From: a bacterium
GTDB taxonomy: Bacteria > UBP15 > UBA6099
Direction: 5' to 3'
DNA: 64,000 nucleotides
Assembly (NCBI GenBank): GCA_029564595.1
Contig: JAKQPS010000149.1
Coordinates: forward strand, 35,003 to 99,002
The notes below the pieces were generated by a model that was not told the DNA's origin, did not search any database, and was given only the letters and a program-made list of their open reading frames with translations. Position 1 is the first letter of the stretch. Each line of letters opens with the position of its first letter. The position numbers were made by a program, and so were the translations under genes. Positions 34,074-42,085 of the stretch are shown piece by piece.

Positions 34074-34871
34074 ATGTGTGGTTTGACAGGAGTGGTTCTT
34101 CAGGCGAAGCGCCGCCGGAAAACGGAACGCAATGAAATTGGTCGCGTCTTCACCGACCTTCTTCTGCTCAATCAGGCGCGCGGGAAGGATGCCGCCGGTC
34201 TCGCTATGATTCGGCGCGACGGCTCGTACTCGCTTTTCAAGCGCCCGGGTCCCGCAGAAAAGCTGATCTTGGAAGAGAAATATGCCGAGGTCATCGGGCG
34301 GCTCGATAACAAAACGACATGCATCCTTGGTCACACCCGGTTAAAGACGCGCGGCACGGAGGCGAACAGCCTGAACAACCATCCGATCAGAGCGGGAGCC
34401 GTAATAGGCGCCGCCGCGGGCACGATCCTAAACGCGGACGCCCTTTTCAGAAAATTCCGGCTGCCGAGACGTGCGGAAGTGGACAGTGAGTTCATCTTCC
34501 GGCTCGCGGACAGAAAGGAAAGCATCGAGGACTTCACGGCTTGCCTCAGGAACGTCCGTGGCGGCATGTCCGCCGTTTTCACGCGCACGTCGGCACCTGA
34601 CACGGTTCTGGTCATAAAAGGCAACAAGCCGCTGACCCTGTGGTATCACAATGGCTTCCGGGCCGTTTTCTATTCGTCAGAGGAATGGCCGCTCGAGGAG
34701 GTCATCGGGAATAGCGCCGACGTGGTTCCTCTCGATGTGGCACCGTTCACCCTGTCGGTTTTCCAAACGGACGACCTGCTTGATTTTCATCAGCATGATG
34801 TCCAGTTCATTACCAGGAATTGGAGCGCACGTTCATGGATGTCTCTTTCGTATTCATCTATGGAACTTTGA
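34074..34871 (+). CDS. Class II glutamine amidotransferase (Ntn-type)
   Basis: A 265-residue protein starting MCGLTGVV: after Met removal Cys2 is the N-terminal nucleophile of class II amidotransferases, hydrolysing glutamine to give ammonia. Supporting motifs are 'LLLNQARGKDAAGLAMI', 'GHTRLKTRGTEANSLNNHPI' and 'AEVDSEFIFRL'. ATG 34074 is favoured by AGGAG eight bases before it, which also puts Cys at position 2. It may feed ammonia to, or act on the products of, the nearby amidoligase. Its end overlaps the next gene by 37 nt. Confidence 0.88.
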   Translation: MCGLTGVVLQAKRRRKTERNEIGRVFTDLLLLNQARGKDAAGLAMIRRDGSYSLFKRPGPAEKLILEEKYAEVIGRLDNKTTCILGHTRLKTRGTEANSLNNHPIRAGAVIGAAAGTILNADALFRKFRLPRRAEVDSEFIFRLADRKESIEDFTACLRNVRGGMSAVFTRTSAPDTVLVIKGNKPLTLWYHNGFRAVFYSSEEWPLEEVIGNSADVVPLDVAPFTLSVFQTDDLLDFHQHDVQFITRNWSARSWMSLSYSSMEL

Positions 34872-35260
34872 GACAAGGACTCCGAAATCACGACCGCTAT
34901 TGCGGCGATGCTCTCACTATCGAGCCTGCCGTTACAACGGGGCGGTTGTATCATCTTCCTTATGGTTTCCCAACGATGTTCGATGTGCCGGACGGACGTG
35001 TCTTGGGCGAAGTAATGACGTTTCCAGACATTGAAAAGACGCTCGAGACGCTTGATCACCTCGAAGGTTATCACCCGCATGGCCGATGTCATTACTTACG
35101 AATCGTAAAGCGAATTACTCTCTTGACTGAAGATCGAACCGTTCCCTCCTGGGTCTATGTCTATCCGGAAAGTCGTCTTCGAGAAATTCAGCGCGTCGGC
35201 ACCTTCATTCCCCACGGCTGCTGGCGAAAATTCATGATAGCGGAAAAAATCCCGGTTTGA
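34835..35260 (+). CDS. Gamma-glutamyl cyclotransferase-like protein (AIG2/GGCT fold)
   Basis: A 141-residue protein with 'FIYGTLRQGLRNHDRY' at the N terminus, 'GRLYHLPYGFPTM', 'GRVLGEVMTF' (the Glu of GEV fits the catalytic acid position) and 'LDHLEGYHP'. This fold releases 5-oxoproline from gamma-glutamyl amines. In amidoligase clusters it is thought to undo or trim the isopeptide product. ATG 34835 with GGAG upstream; a TTG at 34820 is less likely. Confidence 0.88.
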   Translation: MDVSFVFIYGTLRQGLRNHDRYCGDALTIEPAVTTGRLYHLPYGFPTMFDVPDGRVLGEVMTFPDIEKTLETLDHLEGYHPHGRCHYLRIVKRITLLTEDRTVPSWVYVYPESRLREIQRVGTFIPHGCWRKFMIAEKIPV

Positions 35261-35441
35261 TTTCCACTAACTATTCTCCTCGTATCGTTCCCTCTGAAAG
35301 TTATTTCTGAAGCGGTAAATCTGAATTTGGTTGTTTTTCCTATGCAACGCGCAGGTGAAAAAGTATAATCCCCTGAAGGGCGTAATCTGTTTTGCCGCCC
35401 AGACGGGTAAATGAGAAGTCGATTGTAGAGGAGTTTTTCTC

Positions 35442-35951
35442 GTGCGTATGGAAAGAATCAGCCTTGATGAATTTGATCGTTCTGAATTTACCTTCGATGA
35501 TCTGACTTATGAGAAAATGGTGTTTTTATGGTGCTTCTGCGAATTTCCTGATTCAGTAATCGCCTATAAATGCGGTGTCCCAAAGGATAAAATATCAAGA
35601 CTGAGAAGAGACAAATACAAGATAAACATGATGAACTCGTGGGAACATATCGAGAATATGTCCGGGGCCGGGACCGTTGTGACAGAGATGACGCTGAGAG
35701 AGGAGTCCAATGCGATGGTAGCCCACGTGTTCCGCAACAGCTACCTGAAAGACCTCCATGCGGGAGTCGTCGAAGAGAAATTCCTAGACCCAAAATGCAG
35801 CCGAATTACAGATGACGAAATGAAAAAGTTGATGATCGAATGCTGCGAGAAAATGGCAAAGCTGCTGGAACTCAGAGACAAAGACCCTCGGGAATACAAG
35901 GCATTTCTGAAACGCACCCACAGGAATTACTGCAAGCAATGGATAAAGTAG
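35442..35951 (+). CDS. HTH-like protein, unknown (169 aa)
   Basis: GTG 35442 is 8 nt after GAGGAG; ATG 35448 is the alternative. A perfect TATAAT at 35364-35369 could be its promoter -10. Residues ~27-55 (MVFLWCFCEFPDSVIAYKCGVPKDKISRL) read as an HTH. The C-terminal 70 residues are charged helices. It runs convergent with the TIR gene. A regulator is possible. In 35261-35441 I see only the -10-like element. Confidence 0.5.
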   Translation: MRMERISLDEFDRSEFTFDDLTYEKMVFLWCFCEFPDSVIAYKCGVPKDKISRLRRDKYKINMMNSWEHIENMSGAGTVVTEMTLREESNAMVAHVFRNSYLKDLHAGVVEEKFLDPKCSRITDDEMKKLMIECCEKMAKLLELRDKDPREYKAFLKRTHRNYCKQWIK

Positions 35952-35968
35952 TCATACTTATACTTTAT
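35943..35968. terminator. Convergent hairpin between the HTH-like and TIR genes
   Basis: ATAAAGTA (35943-35950) and TACTTTAT (35961-35968) are perfect inverse complements around a 10-nt loop, spanning both stop codons. A+T-rich, so a weak bidirectional terminator at best. Confidence 0.4.
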
Positions 35969-37385
35969 TCATATCAATATTAAATCCTACTTGCTTCATC
36001 TCTTTGGCAAGAGTAAACTTCCATGCGCCTCCAGAATCCATCGGCACATAGACAACACCATCGTAGTCAGACGGCAATTCAACGCCTTCTTCATAAATAA
36101 TACATACTCTTTCCCGGCCAATCTTTCCGACAAAAAAACCCATTTCAAAAATTACATTCTGCCTGGCTCTCGGAATAAGTCTCTCTTCACCTTTTGCCCT
36201 GCCTTCGTCATCAGATGTCAGCAATACAATCGCATAGCCCACATTGGAGTATGTTTCAAACTTCTCAATTATCGTTTTTCCAGATGAAGGCTGTTCGTGG
36301 AGAATGATGGCTTCCAGTCCAAGTTTCTCAATAAACCTAGCAACAGTCTCTTTAACTTCTTTATTGTGTCCATGAACAATAAATATCTTTTCACCCAGCA
36401 ACTTACTGGATTTGACGTTGCTACCCATGTCAGACTTATCACCATCCTTTTTTACTATTCTATCTTCGCTTTTTGCGATCTCTATTTTCCTACGTGCTTT
36501 GAGTTTTATTGTCATCAGTTCATCTTTCAGTCTTGTTTGAGGGCCTTTAACACGATTGCCCTCGCCACGTGAAAAAAGATCGCGCTCGATTTGTTTCTCA
36601 CCAGCTTTCCCTCTTTTTTCTATATAACCCTGTATTTCCTGAATTAGCCATTCAGATACAGCATCGTCAATGCAGCCTCTTTTGTTTCGGATCAAATCTA
36701 TAAGTATATCAACTCGGGAAAGCACCTCTTTCTCTATATCTTCGGCAACTTGAAGAGCAGGATTCCTATTATCTGGCTGTTTTTCCGCAATCCTTTTCCT
36801 GTCTTTTGTTATATTTTCCTTTATCTCACCAGTTTTCATATCCACTAATTTTAGAATTTCTCTTTTATCATCGTCTGAAAGAATATCCTTCCTGTTTTGC
36901 TCATCCATAATTAAGCTGTCACTTACATTCTCACTCTCAGAAAGGACTGTTTCTTTTTTTACAATCTCTACATCTCTTCTCATGCCTTGTTTTAGCAGGT
37001 TCGCTCTATCTCTTATCTTTTCTTTTAAATATTCCGAGTCCGTAGTGCCTTCACCAAATCGTTCTTCGATTTGGTTCTGTTCGGACTTTAGTTTTAAATC
37101 AATGTGTTCTTCAACAAGGTTGACGATCCAACCGAAATCAGAATCCTCTAACGATCTTTTTTTCTGAACTGATTTGTTCTTAGCTATTTCTAAAAGGGTA
37201 TTAACTTCATAGTTTATAACTTCCTCAAACTGTTCACGCGAGACTTCAAAATACACGTCTCGACCTATCATTCCTCTTTGAGCTGGTAAAAGCGTTTTTC
37301 TCTCTTCTGCTATTTTATCGCATTTTTTACCAACTTTTAACTTTAGAAGCTGGACAATCTCGTTTTTCTCATCATCGGTAAGCAT
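35958..37385 (-). CDS. TIR-domain (Pycsar/CBASS-type) effector with duplicated helical N-terminal domain
   Basis: A 475-residue protein. C-terminal residues ~332-475 are a TIR-like nucleotide-binding domain of the CBASS/Pycsar effector type: 'KIFIVHGHNKEVKETVARFI', 'EAIILHEQPSSGKTIIEKFE' with a probable catalytic Glu near 374, 'ARQNVIFEMGFFVGKIGRERV'. These enzymes destroy NAD+ when triggered. The N-terminal ~305 residues hold two diverged ~140-residue copies (LTDDEKNEIVQLLKLKVGKK and LSDDDKREILKLVDMKTGEI), helical and charged; no cNMP-binding fold is evident. I start at 37385 (13 nt after the brxL stop, GGAGTGAGAG in front). It is the last gene of the BREX operon. Confidence 0.85.
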   Translation of the reverse strand: MLTDDEKNEIVQLLKLKVGKKCDKIAEERKTLLPAQRGMIGRDVYFEVSREQFEEVINYEVNTLLEIAKNKSVQKKRSLEDSDFGWIVNLVEEHIDLKLKSEQNQIEERFGEGTTDSEYLKEKIRDRANLLKQGMRRDVEIVKKETVLSESENVSDSLIMDEQNRKDILSDDDKREILKLVDMKTGEIKENITKDRKRIAEKQPDNRNPALQVAEDIEKEVLSRVDILIDLIRNKRGCIDDAVSEWLIQEIQGYIEKRGKAGEKQIERDLFSRGEGNRVKGPQTRLKDELMTIKLKARRKIEIAKSEDRIVKKDGDKSDMGSNVKSSKLLGEKIFIVHGHNKEVKETVARFIEKLGLEAIILHEQPSSGKTIIEKFETYSNVGYAIVLLTSDDEGRAKGEERLIPRARQNVIFEMGFFVGKIGRERVCIIYEEGVELPSDYDGVVYVPMDSGGAWKFTLAKEMKQVGFNIDMNKV

Positions 37386-37398
37386 ATCGAACGCGCTC

Positions 37399-39438
37399 TC
37401 ACTCCACGCCAAAAGCTTTGAAAACGGCATCCTTCGGGTCGGAATAAAACGAGGTCTGGAACTTGGCAAAGAGTTCCCCCGGAACAGTTGGTATATCGCT
37501 CACGCTGGACATCGGCAACAGGATTCTTTTCGCCCCGGCATCAAACGCCACCTGTAAGCACCCTGCAAGGTTCTCCACGGGCACAATGCTCCCGCCAAGA
37601 CTCATATCCCCAAGAACAACGATCTGACTCTGTAATGACTTTCCCATCAATCCTGAACACAACGCCACAAATGCCGCCAGCGTCATGCCGTGCGCCGGGC
37701 CTGTGTTATGAAGCTCAACGATGTGAAGATGGTAATCGTGATCCAGGGCCTTCGCCGATGCGCTGACTCCCGACACGTTTGCCTTAAAATAATCGTAGGC
37801 TATCCTGAGAGGTTCTTTTGCTTTCTGGTTTGAACCGACCCCGGATGTCGTCAGCTTCCCGTTTCCGGCCGTCACTTGTACCTCGAACCTGTACAACCCC
37901 AAATTTGCGCTGGAGCCCACCGCCACCGTATGCAGCGTCCCCGGATCGAGCGGCCCTTCCGGTATCAATGAACCGCCGCCCTGTTCCGGCACACTGACAA
38001 ACCGTTCTTCCGTGCTCTCATTGTCTATATAGCTGAAATGGACGTTGTAGAACTCCATCCCGCCGATCTTCTTCAACTGCTCTTTAACCCTGCGCCTGAC
38101 CTCCATTGCATACGTCAGGCACTTTCGTACATCCTCTTTATCAAACTCACCATGCGGGAACAGCAGCTTTATCAACCCTGAGACCGTGTGCTTCACGGCG
38201 ATAACATCTCTCTGATTCAGGTTGTTTCCGAACCTGAAATACTTGTCTATCGCATCCGAGTGAGTCTGCTTCCGCATCTCCCGCAGGAACTCAGCCAGAT
38301 AATCCACGATGAATCCATACCTGTTCGTGAAGAACTCCGGCTTCATCTTCGGGATTTCCCATCCCGGCACATAAGCGTGTATCCTGTCAAAGAACGCCGA
38401 ATCAATCATGTCCTCCGGGAACGGAGCAAACAGGTGCCCGGTCTTTACCAGCACATCCACGGCCTGATTGATATTCCCAACAAACACCATTGCCGCATTC
38501 GCATTTATCATGTCCCGGCCGCGTGAAAACGAACCCGAAGCCATGAAGTCTTTCATTATCTGAACACCGTCTTTTTCCTTGTAACTTATTCCCGCAACCT
38601 CATCAAACGCCACCACATCCCAAAGGCCAACCAGTCCGACCTTATGGCTGCTCATGTTGTAGAACAGGTTCGCAACCGTCGTCTGTCCGCCTGACACCAG
38701 TATGCTGTTCGGGCTTATCTCTTTGTAAATGTGACTCTTGCCCGTGCCTCTCGGCCCAAGCTCACACAGGTTGAAATTGTTTTCCACAAGCGGTATCAAC
38801 CGGGCGATTAAATGCCACTTAACCCGCTCTTCGAACTGTGTCGGCTCCATCCCGGTTGACCGCAGCAGCACATCAATCCACTGTTCAGTCGTGAATTGCT
38901 TGCGGCCTTCCACAATTTCATTCAGGTCCATGTTCGGCATCTGGATCGGCTTCAGTTCTTCAAGAATGAACGGAGTGCTTTTTTTATTCTCATCGTAAAC
39001 ATAATTCAGCGAGACAATGCACCAGATGCCGCCTACCAGCAGCTTTTCATATTTCTGGATGGTCTCGCTTCCAACCTCTACTCCCTTGACTCCGAGATTC
39101 GACAGCAACGCCTCATAAACATCCCGTTTCTCATTCAGATGCACCGTCACCTTATCAATGACCCGGTAGCTGCCTTTCTCCTTGATAAGCGACTTCACTT
39201 TCTCGGCTTCATCCGGGCGCACGTAATTCTCAGCCAGAATCCGTTTTACATTGTTTAAACCGTCTTCTATCGCTTTTTCATCGTCGGAGGCGCAGTACAT
39301 CCCCAAAAGGTACTCCAGAACGTAAACCGGGACGTTTGCGCCTTCCTTTATCAGCTTGGTCAGGTCTTTCCTCACGACCCGCCCGGCGAAGTGTTTATTC
39401 AACATCACATCGAGGTTTTCATGCGCTTCGTTTTCCAT
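37399..39438 (-). CDS. brxL: BREX protein BrxL (Lon-like AAA+)
   Basis: A 679-residue BrxL. N-terminal 'LDVMLNKHFAGRVVRKDLTKLI' is typical. Walker A 'LGPRGTGKSHIYKEI' is near 226-235, followed by 'LWDVVAFDEVAGISY' as Walker B. The last ~200 residues are the Lon-type domain, but the usual GPSAG reads GPAHG ('NTGPAHGMTLAAFVALCSG') and no Lon lysine is obvious, so it may not be a protease. BrxL binds DNA and is needed for phage exclusion in type 1 BREX. Start is ATG 39438, 10 nt after pglZ; the longer reading from 39471 overlaps pglZ. Confidence 0.95.
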   Translation of the reverse strand: MENEAHENLDVMLNKHFAGRVVRKDLTKLIKEGANVPVYVLEYLLGMYCASDDEKAIEDGLNNVKRILAENYVRPDEAEKVKSLIKEKGSYRVIDKVTVHLNEKRDVYEALLSNLGVKGVEVGSETIQKYEKLLVGGIWCIVSLNYVYDENKKSTPFILEELKPIQMPNMDLNEIVEGRKQFTTEQWIDVLLRSTGMEPTQFEERVKWHLIARLIPLVENNFNLCELGPRGTGKSHIYKEISPNSILVSGGQTTVANLFYNMSSHKVGLVGLWDVVAFDEVAGISYKEKDGVQIMKDFMASGSFSRGRDMINANAAMVFVGNINQAVDVLVKTGHLFAPFPEDMIDSAFFDRIHAYVPGWEIPKMKPEFFTNRYGFIVDYLAEFLREMRKQTHSDAIDKYFRFGNNLNQRDVIAVKHTVSGLIKLLFPHGEFDKEDVRKCLTYAMEVRRRVKEQLKKIGGMEFYNVHFSYIDNESTEERFVSVPEQGGGSLIPEGPLDPGTLHTVAVGSSANLGLYRFEVQVTAGNGKLTTSGVGSNQKAKEPLRIAYDYFKANVSGVSASAKALDHDYHLHIVELHNTGPAHGMTLAAFVALCSGLMGKSLQSQIVVLGDMSLGGSIVPVENLAGCLQVAFDAGAKRILLPMSSVSDIPTVPGELFAKFQTSFYSDPKDAVFKAFGVE

Positions 39439-39448
39439 AATGCCCCCG

Positions 39449-42085
39449 CTAAAAATCATTTGATATTGCAATGTCTATGATGATCGGAAACCTCTCGTAT
39501 TCCGTTTGCGTATCCGCATTCCTGAGCACAAGATGGTAGTCTTTCTTTCCGCTGTATTTACCCGACAGCAGCGTCAGCTTCGCTTCCTTCTTTCTTTCCT
39601 CCATCGAGTCCGACTGGCTATCGAATGTCAGCGTCTCCTCATTGCTTATGATATTCTCTCCGTCGTAAACAGCAACGGTCAGAATCCGCGGCTTCATCCT
39701 GTCGGTAACAGCCTCGTTCTGAATGAACTCAAACCTGTGTACAGGCGTAACGACTTTTTTGTGCCCTCCCAGTAGCGACACTCCCACCTTGTCTGCAACC
39801 GCTTTTTTCGCTTTCTCACCGTGCAACTCTTTAACCGTGATCACAGGTACAACAATCTCCTGCAACATCGCCCCGCCGTGGATGAATCTGGAGCCTCCGA
39901 CAAAATGGAATTTGTTTGCCCCTTTCGGTATCCAGAATTCCATGTCTCCATCGGCGCCGGCAGTCACCGCTGTTTTCCCATGAAACACTTTCGGCGACTC
40001 ACCAAGGTTTGTTCCAAGCAAGTATCGCTTCTTTGCCTTCAGAGTTCCAGTCGGCTTCGTATCCAGTCCGCTCTTGTCTGTCGCCTCCGGCATGGACTGT
40101 TGATACAGGAATCCGTGATCCGCCGTTATGACGACGTGGTTCCCGTTCAGGTTGTTTATTATGTGGCTGACAAGCTGCGCCAGTTCCTCTATCGTTTTCT
40201 CCACTGCCTCGAAGGTCTCTGTCTCCGTCGCCGCAGAGTCGCCCGTCGAATCTATCCTGTTGTGATAGATGTATATGACCTTCAAATCTTTGACGAACTC
40301 CCTGCCTTCATCTCTTTTCATTCCGAGCAGGGCATCCGCTTTTATCGCTGTTCCATCCACTCCAGCAAGCACTTTCGCTCTCTGGTCTATGGAACTCGTT
40401 CCCATGCCGTCCACAAGCACATCAGCATTCGCATCCAGTTTGAACGCCAGTTCCTTCTTTGGCAGCAGCGCAGCCATCCCAAGCCCGGTATAACTCGGCA
40501 GCACTCCCATCTGTGTTTCAAGCTTGGCATCGAACCTGTTCTTGCCGCACAAAACCCTGTAAAGCTCTTCCGCAACCTCGTATCTCAAGGCATCGCTTAC
40601 GATTACATAAACCTTGTTGGTCACGCTTCCCAGAACCCTGCCTACACGCTCATCATAAAAGTCCTTCTGTCTGCTTATTTCCGGCAGCCGCCATGTGTTC
40701 AACAAACTTTTCTCTTCGCCTTTTTCCAGCAGCCCGTTCCACGCAACCGCCATCTGCTCCAGATACCAGTTGCAGTAACACGCCTCCACCGCTTCTCGCA
40801 TCGGCTTCAGTCCGTCCTTCAAAAGCAGTTCCACTCTGTCAGCAAAAAAGTTGAACTTCCTGTAAAGCTGATCAAATACAAAAAGCTCTCCAGCGTATGC
40901 ATCATACATGCTTTTGGCATCCGGGAAGTCGAAACCGTCCTCATATCGTTTCCTCAGTTCAAAAAGCTCCGCAGCCGCTTCAATTGCCTGATATGCCTGA
41001 TTGTATGTTTCAATATTGTCACCATCAGCGGCAAATCTCGGATTCGCCCAGAACCCGTCCCGCCGCTTTTGTATCAGCGTCTTCACCCCGTCTATGCTTT
41101 CATACTTACGGTTCATCACGGTATCACGCAACGAGCGGATCAGCTTGCGTTCAACGGCCTCAAATGTCATGCACTCTGCAAGGTCATTTTCATCCAGCAG
41201 ATTTATGTGATTTTTGATATTGAGTTCTTCGCCGACCTGCTTTGACAGCATCTTGTAAGCGTCGTAGCTCGTAACATTGTTCCGCCACTGTGAGAGGAAT
41301 ACCGATGCGTTCTGCGCGATAGCCCTGTTCTGCAACTGAAAGTGCTTCAGCGCGAAAGGCAGATCGCCTTTCAGGCTGTTTTCCATGTCCGCCACAAATA
41401 TTCTGAGCGTCAGGTTTAGAAGTGTCTTTTCAGCCGGGTTGTACCCGAACTTCTTTGCCATCAGTTCCCAGAACATGTCAGACAGCCCGAACTTTTCAAT
41501 CTCCTCCCATGCCTTCGGCGGCTGGCTCAGATCACAGTCTCCGTCCTTGCAGTATTGCGACAGCAGCTTCATCAGGATGTTGAACGGCTCCGACTGATCC
41601 GCTTTTGTTATCACGGCCAACATCTTCAGATCAATATCGTCTGCGAGGTCATCCGGCGATACAAACTTCTTCAGCTTCGCAACCCTGTCCTTGTTGGCGC
41701 AGAACTCCTGCCGCTTGCCGATGTGTTCTCGCATGGAGAGGTTGGATAGTTCAAGCTCGTTCAGAATCATCGAGGCCATGTCCGCATAGAACGTCCTGCT
41801 GTACAGCCGGATGTCCATCAGCCAGTCCGCTTCCGGCTCCGGCTCGGCAAAAGGCGCATACAGCAGATAACGGCCTGTCGTGTCTTCTGTTTCGAGTTTA
41901 ACCTTCAGCCCGAATGCGGATTCATCTTTCAGGTTGATGATGCTGACACCTTCAAGCCCAATGAAATGTATGTCGTTCTCAAACTCCCGGTCTTTATCAA
42001 ACCAGAAAACGATCCGCTTGTTTTCCTCTTCGTATATCTTGCGGAGGCTTTCTCTCAGTTTTTCCGACTGTTTACTGTCCATCAT
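39449..42085 (-). CDS. pglZ: BREX phosphatase-like protein PglZ
   Basis: An 878-residue type A PglZ with an alkaline-phosphatase-like core: 'KVYVIVSDALRYEVAEEL' (metal Asp near 515-525), 'IDSTGDSAATETETF', and 'NHVVITADHGFLYQQS' (metal Asp-His). The long N-terminal part is helical. ATGATG starts overlap the pglX stop (GGAGGAATGATG), so 42085 or 42082 may be used. In BREX it works with PglX; its enzymatic target is not settled. Confidence 0.95.
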   Translation of the reverse strand: MMDSKQSEKLRESLRKIYEEENKRIVFWFDKDREFENDIHFIGLEGVSIINLKDESAFGLKVKLETEDTTGRYLLYAPFAEPEPEADWLMDIRLYSRTFYADMASMILNELELSNLSMREHIGKRQEFCANKDRVAKLKKFVSPDDLADDIDLKMLAVITKADQSEPFNILMKLLSQYCKDGDCDLSQPPKAWEEIEKFGLSDMFWELMAKKFGYNPAEKTLLNLTLRIFVADMENSLKGDLPFALKHFQLQNRAIAQNASVFLSQWRNNVTSYDAYKMLSKQVGEELNIKNHINLLDENDLAECMTFEAVERKLIRSLRDTVMNRKYESIDGVKTLIQKRRDGFWANPRFAADGDNIETYNQAYQAIEAAAELFELRKRYEDGFDFPDAKSMYDAYAGELFVFDQLYRKFNFFADRVELLLKDGLKPMREAVEACYCNWYLEQMAVAWNGLLEKGEEKSLLNTWRLPEISRQKDFYDERVGRVLGSVTNKVYVIVSDALRYEVAEELYRVLCGKNRFDAKLETQMGVLPSYTGLGMAALLPKKELAFKLDANADVLVDGMGTSSIDQRAKVLAGVDGTAIKADALLGMKRDEGREFVKDLKVIYIYHNRIDSTGDSAATETETFEAVEKTIEELAQLVSHIINNLNGNHVVITADHGFLYQQSMPEATDKSGLDTKPTGTLKAKKRYLLGTNLGESPKVFHGKTAVTAGADGDMEFWIPKGANKFHFVGGSRFIHGGAMLQEIVVPVITVKELHGEKAKKAVADKVGVSLLGGHKKVVTPVHRFEFIQNEAVTDRMKPRILTVAVYDGENIISNEETLTFDSQSDSMEERKKEAKLTLLSGKYSGKKDYHLVLRNADTQTEYERFPIIIDIAISNDF

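Noticed and set aside
39821..41245. Long + strand open frame (474 codons) opposite pglZ
   Set aside because: It is wholly antisense to a well supported pglZ, has no ribosome site, and reads as low-complexity Arg/His/Leu-rich sequence.
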